Assembly (NCBI GenBank): GCA_963682175.1
Contig: OY821775.1
Location: forward strand, 12,806,501-12,870,500
DNA length: 64,000 bases
Source of the DNA: Triglochin maritima
Lineage: Eukaryota > Streptophyta > Magnoliopsida > Alismatales > Juncaginaceae
Direction: 5' to 3'
Shown: positions 34,945 through 45,830 of the stretch, one piece after another
Layout: the number at the start of each line of letters is the position of its first letter
Numbering within the stretch: the stretch's first letter is position 1
The notes under the pieces: model-generated
Told to the model about the DNA's origin: nothing
Databases searched by the model: none
What the model saw: the letters and a program-made list of their open reading frames with translations, nothing else
Translations under genes and position numbers: made by a program

Positions 34945-37510
34945 TGAAATGAATGTGTTCTAAAAGTTTTACTTTTATAAGTCAATTATTATGAATTGGA
35001 TGTGCAAACATTTTGTTCCTTGATTATGGTATTCGTCTTTTAGAATTGTTAAGGAATAGGCGATTGGTCCTTAAACGTAGAGCTCTAAAAGATAATGGTT
35101 TGCATAAATCAAAAGTTATTCACAATCGTGATAATTAACATGAAACATTAATCACCGAGATAAGATTGTCGTGTTGCTCATCGATTGTTGTAGCTCTACA
35201 AATATTGACGACACGAGTATATAAAAGAGGAAAAGATTACTTTTATATATTGAATAGACCTAGCAAGTAAAACATTATTGAATTGTGTTTCGTTTCATTA
35301 ATGTTTTACTGTGTCTTGGATCCTAAGATATGAGACTTATATCTTTTCACTCAAGAAGTGTTTGATTTGATTGTTGCAAAAAACTATCAACGAGTATAGT
35401 GATAAAGGCAATAGTTGGTTGAATATGACTTGTGTTGGAAAAGATAGCTAGTCAAACGATTATCGTTGTCCCTCTTAATTGAGTGATGATATTAGTAGGG
35501 CCCTTGATAAAGCAAAATTATAATGTGCACAATGTAACTTGAGTTAGGTTACATAGTTATAATTAGCTTACAGAGATCAAGAAATGAATATAATACAAAG
35601 GTGACACATTTCTACTTTGTATATATTCTTAATATCATGAGGCAAGGGACTGACACAAGTGGTGCACTTACATCACTAAATGGATCGTGTTTTGGTTCAG
35701 GTGGAACAAAGACATCTGTGCAAATTGGGTAACTATAATGTGTAGCTAAATACCGCTTATAGTTTGGGATATTAAGTGTTTAATATCGCTGCCAATTTAG
35801 CTTAGATCCTCCTATAGGTCACACCACAAAACTGGGAAACAAGAAGCTTGATTTCGAGTTCATATGATGTGTCATGTTTCATGTGAAAAAGGGACATATG
35901 GTGAACGAATAAAATCAATATGTCATGAGAATTGACATAATTAGAATCATAATAAATTCATATGAGGTGTATATATTATGGGGTGTAATAATTTAATATT
36001 ACATAGGATAACATATTGCATAAGATGTGAATTTGCTAAAAACCCCAAAAGATCAAATTTTGTTGGATATAAATCCAAAATTTGACAAAGGCAAAATCGG
36101 AGTCAAACACGGTAAACCATTTAGGGTTCGGTCGACTGAGGTGTCTTCAGAACGGTCAACCGAATGGGGAACATGTAAACATAATTGGTTGACCAAAATT
36201 GTCTTGAGTGCCTGGACAATTAGGTTCGATGAACCGAGCGTGAACGGTCAACCGAGAGAAAATATCTTGGGATATTTTCGGTAGACCGAAGGTGACACGG
36301 TCGTCCGATGAATGTTCGCGAAGAGAAATTTTGGTGGGTCAACGGTCAACCCAGCAAGACGCGGATCGTCCGAATTTTTCCAGAGAATTTTTCTCATGCA
36401 TATTCGGTCGACCCCCTAGCTCACGGTTCACCGAACATGTGTTATAACCGAATGGTTCAGTTAACCGAAAACAAATCTCGGTCAACCGAACAGTGCGATT
36501 TTTACCTGAATTATTAAGAGAATAATTAGATCATGGGTTGGATTAATTCCAGATTTAATTATACATTTTTTAGGATGCTTATGTGGCAATTTGAGATTAA
36601 TTTTAGGAGAGAATAGGCGAGAGATCTCCTCATACCCAGAGGAGAGAAAGATTGACAAGTTCGCGATGCATTGCTGTTCGGAATCAAGATATTGGGATTG
36701 GACTTGTCAATCGATTTATAACCTTTAGAGTGCAACCAATATATATTAGAACCCCTTTTACTTGCAGAAGTACATCTTGTATCTGTCAATTATGTTATGG
36801 TCGGAGTCCCACCCATGGCGACCTGGTCGAATTGGGGGAAGCTGTAGGTATTATTGCAGGTCAATCCATTGGAGAACCGGGAACTCAACTAACATTAAGA
36901 ACTTTTCATACTGGTGGGGTATTCACGGGCGGTACTACCGAACATGTACGAGCTCCTTATAATGGAAAAATCCAATTTTACGAGGATTTGCTTCATCCCA
37001 CCCGCACTCATGACTAAAGAATAGTTTTTGATGAAGATGTTTTGGGAGTCTGTAAAAGGACCCATCATCCCACTTGTTTATAACAATGCAAAAAATTCTT
37101 TCTCTAATTAATCTCTCCCTTAATCACCACGAAAATCTCTTAATAAATTTAAGTTTTAGAGATATAAATCTCAGGAGCTTAAAGATGGGTTATTAACTAG
37201 ATTCTAAGCCTAATTAGAGATTGATTGGCTAGCTCCTTTCTCTCTAATCTTGTTTAGAGTTTGGTGAACACTTGGCGGCGAATCGGCGGGCGATTCAACG
37301 GGCAATGCGACTCCGGATCTTTGAAAAGGTTTTAGAGAACCATTGGGTATGATTCTCTCTTTGTGATTTATTTTAATGTATGTAGGATTGCATGATATTA
37401 GAATAAACAGAAAGTAATGTACATAAAATTGTTGAAAGTATGAAATCGATCTTGTATGTTGTATTAATTTTTTTAAAATATATACATACATGGGGACACG
37501 AAATCCTACA
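34945..37510 (+). mobile_element. Solo LTR 1 (Copia-type), target duplication GTTAG
   Basis: It begins TGAAATGAATGTG and ends CGAAATCCTACA, with the 5-bp direct repeat GTTAG at 34,940-34,944 and 37,511-37,515. It aligns along its whole length, in inverted orientation, with 39,375-41,551. The extra length (2,566 against 2,177 bp) is a plastid insertion. It contains many CGGTCAACCG/CGGTCGACCG-type words. The orientation is inferred from the 3' end CCTACA, shared with the Copia LTR at 25,205. There is no internal retrotransposon sequence, so it arose by LTR-LTR recombination. Confidence 0.93.
36616..37007 (+). pseudogene. rpoC2: Plastid rpoC2 fragment (nuclear plastid DNA) inside solo LTR 1
   Basis: From about 36,662 the sequence encodes a clear piece of the plastid RNA polymerase beta'' subunit: [76 protein letters not shown] and [18 protein letters not shown]. 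It stays open for 121 codons but lacks both ends of the about 1,390-residue protein. The first about 45 bases (36,616-36,660) match neither the LTR nor rpoC2 and look like filler. Comparison with solo LTR 2 shows that about 10-13 bp of LTR (AACAAAAGA) were lost at the site. This pattern fits non-homologous end joining. It is not a functional gene. Confidence 0.9.
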
Positions 37511-38975
37511 GTTAGCATCGACGATGTGGACGACTATTGCAGACGGGGATAGCCACCACGGACTGAGGATACGGAGATGACTACCTACCACTTCTTACTG
37601 CTAGGCTGCGTCTTGTTTGTCGACAAGAGCAGTTGCAGAGTCAGACCACACGACCTATTGGAGGCGAGGGAGCCAGATACCATTGGTCAGTACTCATGAG
37701 GGTCAGCGATGTTGGCATATCTGTATCGTCAGCTGGGTATAGAGAGTCGTGCTAATTGTTTTGGTATTACGGGTTGTCTTACACTGCTACATGCTTGGAT
37801 ATATGAGTATTTCCTGCTTTCTGCCCGCATCGAGAGCGGAAGATCATTGAGCATGGTCATCATCGTTCGCGTATGTAGGCTGTTCGGACCGAGGATAAAT
37901 GCGAGGGACGACTCCTTTCTATTCGTAGACGGCTAGATCAGATGACTGCATCACATGTATATAATGTATATATCATTTACGTTTATTTAAATTTCAACTT
38001 TATTATTATTAATGTATAAACGTTTAGGTGGAGTGGTTGTCGTATGTTCATGAGCCTGCGGTAGCTGTGCCGAGGACTACATTTATGAGCGTTATTCGTT
38101 ATAGGGATATCACAGAGTCTTATTTACCTCATCGCGTGTTGTGTCAGTTAGGTTACATTCATGTGATCCCGGTTGACATCCCGACGCCAGACCATGCAGT
38201 ACAGTCTGCGATTGCGATGACGTACGACATCAGGCACATCATTTCATTCGCAGAATCGGTTTAGAGGACATTTTCGAGAGTAGGACGACTTCACCTGGAC
38301 GATCTGAGTCGTAGTCGCGCCCCCTCCACTTGTGATGCAGATTATTTGCAGTGGTTCGGTAGGTGCTCACATCCAGTTATCGTGCGCGGTACCATTCCAA
38401 GACCGGAGAGAACACTGGATAGGACATGTGGCGATGCGGTAAGTTTATCTAATTTAATTTTTAATTGTAATGTATATTTTGTTTTTATTGTTAATGTATG
38501 ATAATTTTTATGTTTAATACAGTGGATGAGTAGGGCTATACGGTATATGCATCCGTTCTTGCGACACAGTGACCGGATGCCGAACGAGGAGACGAAAGCT
38601 GCATGTACAGATTGGGATCGCCTCATTAATGAGTGGAACATTCAGTTGGGTGTTTCGGACCATGATTCAGATGATGACTTCTAGTTGGCTTGCACATTAT
38701 TTATTTTATTATATTTTAAACTTTTACTACATTTGTTGGTATTTGCTTATCTGTGTACTCTTATTATTTATTTCTGACAAACATATCTTCTACCTATTTC
38801 TTTAGCTATCGTATTTTTAATACTTATTTCTCGCGAGCATATCATAGTAACTTAAATTAAATTTAAAATCTGATAAAAGAACAACACGATATAAGTACAA
38901 ATACACGATATATTATACATTACAAATGCATTACAAATTACAATCAAAATATACTACGTAACCGGTTCCAATACG

Positions 38976-41700
38976 CTATCCTACTTTTGTACTCATCCTC
39001 CCATCCAACAACACTCTCATCTGCATTTGATACCACAAGGTCGCTATGGGAGGTATTGAGAATCCCTCAGCTAATTCCAAACGAATAAAATGTCTGTAAC
39101 TCCCTAAATGAGTAATGACCAACTCTCTGACTGACCTCGTCATGGCAGACAGACTCTCCCAAGGTAGCACAATAAGACACGAGAACAACGAACCATCCAT
39201 TCCCACTGAGAAATACATGACCGCACACTTGTAAAAATTAGCAATCGGGAACAAGTCGGCCTAAACCTCCATATAATGATCATTGTCACAAGGTCCCCTG
39301 CCCCAATCAATTCGTTGACGAGACTCTACCACATTGCCGTAATAGACGTTCTCATAAATAGGATGCGCACCTATTGTAGGATTTCGTGTCCTTATATATG
39401 TATATATTTTAAAAAAATTAATACAACATACAAGATCATTTTCATATTTTCAACCTTTTTTATGTACATAACTTTGTGTTTATTCTAATAACATGCAACC
39501 CTACATTTATTAAAATAAACCACAAATGTAGAATCATACCTAAAGGTTCTCTAAAACCTTTTGAAGATCCGGAGTCGCGTTGCCCGTTGAATCGTCCACG
39601 GATTTGTCTCCGAGTGTTCACCAAACTCTAAACAAGAATAGAGAGAAAAGAGCTAGTCAATCAATCTCTAACAATGTTTAGAATCTAGCTAATAACCCAT
39701 CTTTAAGCTCTTAAGATTCTTATCTCTAAAACTTAAATTTACTAAGAGATTTTCGTGGTGATTAAGGGGAGATTAATGAGAGAAAGAAATTTGCATTAGT
39801 TTTAAACAAGTATGAGTATGGGTCATTTTATAGTCTCCCAAAACATCCTTATCAAGAGTTATTCTTTAGCCATGATCTTTTGTTTATTCTCTCCTAAAAT
39901 TAATCTCTAATTTCCACATAAGCACCCACAAAAAATGATTTAATTAAATCTGAAATTAATCCACCCATGATTTAATTAATCTCTTAATAATTCAGGCAGA
40001 ATCGTTCTTGTTCGGTGGACCGAGTATAACTCGGTCAACCGAACCGTTCGGTTATAACACGTGTTCGGTGCACCGTGAGCTAGACGGTCGATCGAATCCG
40101 TATGAGAAAAATTCCCTGGTAGAATTCGGACGAACCACGTCTTTTACTCGGTTTACCGTTGACCCACCAGAATCGCTCCTGCGACATAGTCATCGGAGGA
40201 CCGTGTCACCCTCGGTCTACCGAAAATACTACTTATCGGTTGACCGTGCACACTCGGTTAACCAAACCCGATTGTCCAGACACTCCAGACAATTTCGGTC
40301 AACCAAGTGCGCTTACCCGTTCCCTATTCGGTTAACCGATCCAAATATACCGCGGTCGACCGAACCATGAACGGTTCACCGTGTGTGACCCCGATTTTGC
40401 CTTTGTCAAATTTTGGATTTATTTCCAACAAAATTTGATCATTTGGGGGTTTTAGCAAATTCATATCTTATATAATATATTATCATATGTAATATTAAAT
40501 TATTACACCCCATAATATATATATACCTCATATGAATTTATTATGATTCTAATTATGTCAATTCTCATGACATATTGATTTTATTCATTCACCACATGGG
40601 TCCTATTTTCACACGAAACCCGACACATCATATGAACTTAAAATCAAGCCTCTTGTTTCCCAATTTTGTGGTGTGACCTATAGGAGGATCTAAGCCAAAT
40701 TTCCAGCGATATTAAACACTTAATATCTCAAACTATAAGCGGTATCTAGCTACACATTATAGTTACCCAATTAGCATAGATGTCTTTGTTCCACCCAAAC
40801 CAAAACACGATCCATTTAGTGATGTAAGTGCACCAGTTGTGTCAGTCCCTTGCCTCGTGATATTAACAATATATACAAAGTAGAAATGTCTTATCTTAGT
40901 ATTATATTCATTTCTTGATCTCTCCAAGCTAATTATAACTATGTAACTTAACTTAAGTTACATTGTGCACATTATAATTTTGCTTTATCAAGGGGCCCAC
41001 TAATATCATCACTCAATTAAAAGGGGCAATGATAATCGTTTGACTAGCTATCTTTTCCAACACAAGTCATGCTCAACCAACTATTGCCTTTATCACTACA
41101 CTCATTGATAGCTTTTGACAATAATCAAATTAAGCATTTCTTGAGTGAAAAGATATAAGTCTCATATCGTAGGATTCAAGACACAGTAAAACATTAATGA
41201 CACGAAACACAATTCCATAATGTTTTACTTGTTAGGTATATTCAACATATAAAAGTAATCTTTTCCTCTTTTATATACTCGTGTCATCAATTATTTGTAG
41301 AGCTACAACAATCGATTACCAACACGACAATCTTATCTCGGTGATTAATGTTTCATGTTAATTACCATGACTGTTAATAACTTATGATTTATGTAAACCA
41401 TTATCTTTTAGAGCTCTACGGTTAAGGATCAAGCGCCTCTTCCTTAACACTTCCAAAACACGAATACCATAATCAAGGAACAAAATGTTTGCACATTCAA
41501 TTCATAATAATTGACATATAAAAGTAAAACCTTTAGAACACATTCCTTTCACCTATCTCATTAGAAATCGCACGACGAGCGTACAACCAGTTGTCTTGAC
41601 CACCATGAAAGACATCAGCAACACATCGAAATCCACAGTTGTCATTAGCACGTACGTCATTCCACTTCTCCAGAAATGGTAAATTATTCCTTACAGTCTA
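38976..41700 (-). pseudogene. OTU-type cysteine protease gene of the MULE, split by a solo LTR
   Basis: OTU proteases remove ubiquitin, and OTU-like genes are known passengers of FAR1-type MULEs. The first part (about 41,700-41,557) reads FLEKWNDVRANDNCGFRCVA, then DVFHGGQDNWLYARRAISNE. After the solo LTR the frame resumes (EIGAHPIYENVYYG), then KCAVMYFSVGMDGSLFSCLI and YRHFIRLELAEGFSIPPIAT, ending near 38,976. DNCGFR matches the catalytic Cys motif (D-G-N-C-G-F-R in relatives, with Gly changed to Asp). HFIRLEL lies where the catalytic His segment is expected. One in-frame TAG (MEV-stop-ADLF) stands where Trp is likely. An intron may separate it from the transposase, in which case the two made one protein. 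Confidence 0.75.
39375..41551 (-). mobile_element. Solo LTR 2 (Copia-type), target duplication CCTAT
   Basis: On the plus strand it reads TGTAGGATTTCGTG at the left and CACATTCCTTTCA at the right, with the direct repeat CCTAT at 39,370-39,374 and 41,552-41,556. It is 2,177 bp long and the reverse complement of solo LTR 1 throughout. It lacks the rpoC2 insertion and so gives the empty site. It sits inside the OTU gene, and removing it together with one CCTAT restores the reading frame across the junction. Confidence 0.93.
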
Positions 41701-41877
41701 TCAATATATGAGAAGTTATCCATGTCAGTCCGTCAGGACACTGTAAGATAGAGAAATAGCAATTCATTAAAACAACAAAATTATGAGATAATCTATTCAC
41801 CCTTCTCTAGATTAGTGATATATATTATATAACACAAACATATCGTCATACAAGATCATGTGCTCGTGGTTGCGGAT

Positions 41878-43640
41878 GATCGAGACGAATTGGAAGACCG
41901 ACCACGACCCCTGCTCCCACTACTGGCAGACCGACCATGACCTCGCTCAGCATACTCGAAGGCACTCGGGTCCCGACGTGTCGACTTTCCCCTAGGTCAA
42001 CCTCGTACCTTAGTATTTTCTGCGGGTTCTTGATAGTTCAACTGATCCGGGTGTAACTTTGTGTATAGATTATGTTGAGCGACCGAAATCTCAGGCAGGG
42101 TCGCTCCTCGAAATCTCATCAACGAGCTTCCAAAAATGCTCGACGTCTTGTGCTGACTGATCCACAAACTCTGACATCTGGACTCCTTCTCCAATGACAA
42201 GTGTTTTCCAGAATGGATGAATCTGCTATAAATAAATTCCATCACCTGACGCAATACACTCGTGCATGGTACATGCACAAGGAATCTCATGTGATGTCAG
42301 AAAAGCACACCCGCAATGATATTCAACTTGATTTCTTAAGTCATGCATTCTCTTCAACTCCTGAGTCAATAATGACAAGCAGTGATGCGAAACTCGACCA
42401 TTTATATGCTGAAACAAAGGACCTATGTAGTTTGTCAAATTTCGACGTCTCGAACCTTCAAGAAAGTTCCGAATATTCGTTAGCTGCATTTCAATAGCCG
42501 AGTTCACGCGGTCGAAAAGAGTGTCCAGAGCTGCAGTCGATGTAGTGATCCACTCTTTTAGAGCCGAATGTGCACTTTCCACCCTACAGTTTGTAATGTT
42601 GCCGAAATGAAGGACTTTGTTCGTCCAATTTAACACAAACTTTTCTTTATGTACTAACCACGTGTCTTCCACATACTCCGTGAGAACTGGCCAGGATTGG
42701 AAAGAATCCTTCAGATTACGGACTGCTCTATAAAAATCCATCTGTGAATCAGAAAGCATAACTCTCATCCACTTTCCACACCTAAACATTTCTGCAGACT
42801 TCTTGTCCTTGCCGAAAACGTGGTATGCGTAGTTGTACACGTCTTTGTTGATATGTCAGGTGCAAAGTAAATGAGCAGACTCAGGAAAAACCTCTGCCAC
42901 TGGTCGCATAAGACCCAACTCTAGGTCCGTTATTATTGCAGTCAGGCTAACAATATTCAATAACAGATCTCGCAACCTCTCCAACACCTATCGGTAACTA
43001 GACTCGGTCTCATCCTTCAAAATCGCATAGCCGACGAGGAAATTCATGTTTGTTGGAGTAACCCCAACCGTCTCAAACAAAGACATCTTGTACTTCTTTG
43101 TTTTATACGTCGAATCCATGTAGGTTACGAAATGGTATGTGCGCAACAACTGAACTAACGTCGGATGTGCCAAAAATGCGTGAGTGAGGACATTAGTTTC
43201 TTCATTTGCCATAATCCAATGTAACTAATGATACTGCACTGCCTGACTCAGAAACTGCTGAGCGGGATTCCTGTCTTCAGATTTTGTCCTCCTCATGTAC
43301 TCTCTGAAGTTATAAATGTGCCTCTGATTGAGATTATCTTCTGGGAATTTCTCTTTTACTGTCAACAAAATGTTACGTGGTCTTACTTGTGCCTCAGTCA
43401 TATCACGAACAATTTGCTTGGCCACAGAACTAAGACTGTTGCTCTGTCGTTGACCCTCTGCATAAACTGCAAGTGCGTGGTTGTGCTGCCCATGGGTGCT
43501 ATTAGAAACAACAATCCATCCATCACGATCCCGTCGCTCGACTACTTTTACCAAAAAACGACAACCGCAACCTTTTCTTTTTGTGTTCTTCCGTAGTGCA
43601 ATACTCGTATCACGAGAACTCATTTCATGTCTGCGATCAC
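41878..43640 (-). pseudogene. MULE transposase with FAR1-type DNA-binding domain
   Basis: Transposase that cuts and moves MULE DNA; relatives gave rise to the plant factors FAR1 and FHY3. Reading down the minus strand: FAR1 WRKY-like zinc region (CDRRHEMSSRDTSIALRKNT, GCGCRFLVKVVERRDRDGW, HGQHNHAL), then the MULE core. YMDSTYKTKKYKMSLFETVG holds the first Asp, TDLELGLMRPV the second and NCRVESAHSALKEWI the Glu of the DDE triad. The SWIM zinc finger follows (CGCAFLTSHEIPCACTMHECI), then a basic tail (PRGKSTRRDPSAFEYAERGH) and an Arg/Ser-rich end. The frame is constant from 43,623 to 42,226 but broken by three stops (43,225, about 42,988, about 42,857), at least two at expected Trp codons (SSYRW, CTWHIN). 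It has no frame shift in that stretch, so decay is mostly by point changes. Confidence 0.88.
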
Positions 43641-44152
43641 ATCTTAGGTAACAATCCGTCCGGTTATCTGCTTTTTGATTTGTATGATAATATAACCCAA
43701 AAAAATCTGACTCCTATGGCAACTTGTTTCGCCTATTTACAAGCTTCCTCGATTGTTGTAAATATTTGTTTAATTGTATCTACTCGATCACCACCAAAAT
43801 CTTGCAACGGAACCTGAAAAAAATTAATTTAACACAAAATAAATGTTCCGTTGCAAGATTTTGGTGGTGATGGAGTAGACTACAATGAGTTTTTTGATAG
43901 TAAACAAATATTTACAACAATCGAGGAAACTTGTAAATGGGCGAAACAAGTTGCAATAGGAGCCAAAAGAAATTGGTTATATTATCAAACAAACCAAAAG
44001 CCGATAACCGGATGTATTGTTACCTGAGATGTGATCGCAGACATGAAATGAGTTCTCGTGGTACTAGTATTGCACTGCGAAAGAACACAAAAAGAAAAGG
44101 TTACGGTTGTTGTTTTTTGGTAAAAGTTGTCGAGCGACGGGATCGTGATGGA
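43516..44152. repeat. Inverted duplication of the transposase 5' end
   Basis: The left arm, about 43,516-43,818, carries the first coding part of the transposase. The right arm, about 43,842-44,152, is its reverse complement with about 10-15% mismatches and one indel of roughly 14-22 bases (the right arm has extra TACAATGAGTTTTTTGATAG). Only about 23 bases separate the arms, and these are themselves partly palindromic (TTAATTTAACACAAAATAA). The right arm reads on the plus strand as the transposase N-terminus (FTTIEETCKWAKQVAIGAKR, then EMSSRGTSIALRKNTKRKGY). A transcript across it would fold into a long hairpin. Confidence 0.85.
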
Positions 44153-44169
44153 TGAGTCGTTGTTCTAGT

Positions 44170-44745
44170 CATTATTAACATAATGATTAATTTATTTAGC
44201 AATTACCACAATTTATAATCAATAATCTTTTACTAAAATCGTACACAACTAATTATTAACTTAATAATCAATTTATTTAGCCATTTTCACAAAATTTAAT
44301 CAATAATTCCTTACTAAAATAATTAAACTAATTATTAACTTAATAGTCTATTTATTTAGTAATTATCACAATTTATAATCAATAAAGAATTTACTAAACT
44401 AATTTAATTCATTATTAACATAATATTCAATTTATTTTAAATTTATCACAATTTATAATCAATTTAAATAATTCAAATAAAAAAATTGGGGCGTCTACCG
44501 AAGACGCCCCAACGTTTGGGGAGGCCTTTACCGGAGACGCCTCCCCATGGGGGAGGCGGCTCTGCGGACGCCCCAGCCAAAAAAAATTAAAAACAATTAA
44601 TTAAAATAAACAAGGTAATTTACTAGATTTGAGTAATCCGGGTCGTCCGATGGTTTTTTCCTGGCTTTCGAGATATTTTTCTGGTGAATATAAGAGTAAT
44701 ATGAAGAGAGAGTGACGTTAGGAAAGTGAAACGAAAAGTTATATA
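44170..44745. repeat. Right inverted end of the large MULE
   Basis: Reverse complement of the left end at 33,690-34,060. It holds three to four copies of an AT-rich unit of about 75-80 bp (ATTTATTTAGNNATTNTCACAATTTATAATCAATAAT), then a GC-rich block at about 44,487-44,577 with GACGCC repeats, then GATTTGAGTAATCCGGGTCG and GTTATATAAGTAGAAATAGT. Beyond about 44,750 the match to the left end is lost. Confidence 0.7.
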
Positions 44746-45640
44746 AGTAGAAATAGTAGAAGTGATGTTGTTTCAACGATAACATATTGTTTCTAATAAA
44801 TTAAATGATCGTTTTGTTACTGGAATACTAGTTTGTTGTTTAATTCTCACATACTTTCGAAATGAGCAGATCCTTGTAAAAGATGCAAAGAATTGCATAA
44901 AAGCAACTATATATATATATCCTTATTATATATAAAAGAAATTCAAAAATTTTACGGATATATATATATATATATATAATAATATATATATATATAACTT
45001 ACTAATTGGTATTAGACCTGGGTACCGGGAAAGTGAGGATATCACGTGCATTCACACTTTAGTCAAGATCGTAAGTGAGAACATTAAAATAATACATATA
45101 AGAATTTCTAAAGGGACTGACATTGAATAGTGTTAATTTGGATTCTTCCTTGTAACTCTGTCGGTTATTGACCTTTGAACATTCCAAAACGACTGACTTT
45201 GAAATTTAATTGAATGCAAGAATCCCTTTGAAGCCACGACCACAGGCAGATCGTACCTTAAATAAAAGGCTTAATTGTTTGTACTCAAGCCGAGCATAAT
45301 TGATTATTTATACTATTTCCTCGTGTGTTCTTACATTTCAACTAATTGAATCAAATGTTCAACTAATTTCAATCTTATTTTCTTATACGCACCTCCATCG
45401 TTAATAAGGTCTATTTCATCACCCTTTTTTTTGCAATTTCTAATAAATTAAATTTTATTTTAGGTAGTGGCAATCTTGTAATTTTTATTTACTAATCGAT
45501 ATAACAAATGATGACAATATAGTAATCTGTTGTGAAGAATCTATGAAAAATCAGGAAAAATGTTTCCTTCCCTCTTGTCTTGCACAAGTAGCAATTTTTC
45601 TTCTTCTTTTCCTTGGACTACAAGTTGGTGGTCTCTTATC
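44746..45640. other. Spacer with TA microsatellites
   Basis: TA repeats lie at about 44,908-44,925 and 44,955-44,996. No gene or named element is seen before the degenerate bHLH exon. Confidence 0.5.
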
Positions 45641-45653
45641 TATAAATTATAAT

Positions 45654-45830
45654 ATGTGGACTCTATTTTCTTCTTTGGCGTCGAAGCTTGCCGTCGCTTT
45701 CTCCGGACCATTGCCAAGTCCATTAATTCCGTGGACATATATATCTGCCTTTGGTCTTTCCAACCTACCTCATCCTTCCAAGTAGAGATCCTATGCTCAA
45801 ACACTTTCAACAATCCCACATCTTAATTAA
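45654..45830 (+). pseudogene. Degenerate first exon of the bHLH041-like gene
   Basis: From 45,656 one frame reads VDSIFFFGVEACRRFLRTIA, then KSINSVDIYICLWSFQPTSS, which matches the conserved N-terminus of bHLH041 proteins (a Met-Asp-Ser start and a Y-I-C-L-W-S motif about 35 residues on). The ATG at 45,654 is out of frame by two bases (ATG TG GAC), and the frame ends in TAA at about 45,825, far short of the usual first exon. A later piece at about 45,795-45,910 may continue it in another frame. Confidence 0.6.

Larger units (their letters stand above)
34193..38684 (+). pseudogene. Plant mobile domain (PMD, MAIN/MAIL-like) gene, split by a solo LTR
   Basis: PMD proteins include the host factors MAIN and MAIL1 and many transposon-borne relatives. 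Once 34,945-37,510 and one GTTAG copy are taken out, the frame runs on without a shift (SGGV|SIDDVDDY). Visible pieces are DPLDGSVIPSFGGHIARRIW, KCHNRHRACITLLAW, TFHLPFGEMTIMLHDVFQIL, LLGCVLFVDKSSCRVRPHDL, LAYLYRQLGIES, GCLTLLHAWIYEYF, RRRLDQMTASH|VEWLSYVHEP and CQLGYIHVIPVDIPTP, the standard PMD order. Two small introns are visible (about 37,963-38,026 and 38,439-38,521). In-frame stops occur near 34,730, 34,844, 37,549, 37,705 and 38,262, most of them where relatives have Trp. One frame shift lies near 37,890. The last piece, WMSRAIRYMHPFLRH, ends at 38,684. Confidence 0.85.
33630..44745. mobile_element. Large decayed MULE with PMD, OTU and FAR1-transposase genes
   Basis: The inverted ends match over several hundred bases. 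Left about 33,690-34,060 has TTTCTACTTATATAACTTTT, a GC-rich block with GGGAGACGCCC, then AT-rich TTTATAATTGTGATA-like sequence. Right about 44,170-44,745 has the same order reversed. The outermost left end (CTACTTAAATCGCCCG) matches the shorter relatives at 3.46 and 62.77 kb; the outermost right end has diverged. Inside are a plus-strand PMD gene, then a minus-strand OTU-protease gene and a minus-strand MULE transposase. Two later solo LTRs (34,945-37,510 and 39,375-41,551) interrupt it. Without them the element is about 6.4 kb. No target duplication could be fixed. All genes carry stops, so it is not autonomous now. Confidence 0.8.

Noticed and set aside
36652..37017. An open frame of 121 codons with clear rpoC2 similarity
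   Set aside because: Not a functional gene. It is a short internal piece of a plastid gene inside a solo LTR, without start, promoter or the rest of the protein.
34945..41551. The large inverted repeat as the two ends of one DNA transposon
   Set aside because: Each arm has TG...CA ends and its own different 5-bp target duplication (GTTAG and CCTAT), so they are two separate solo LTRs.
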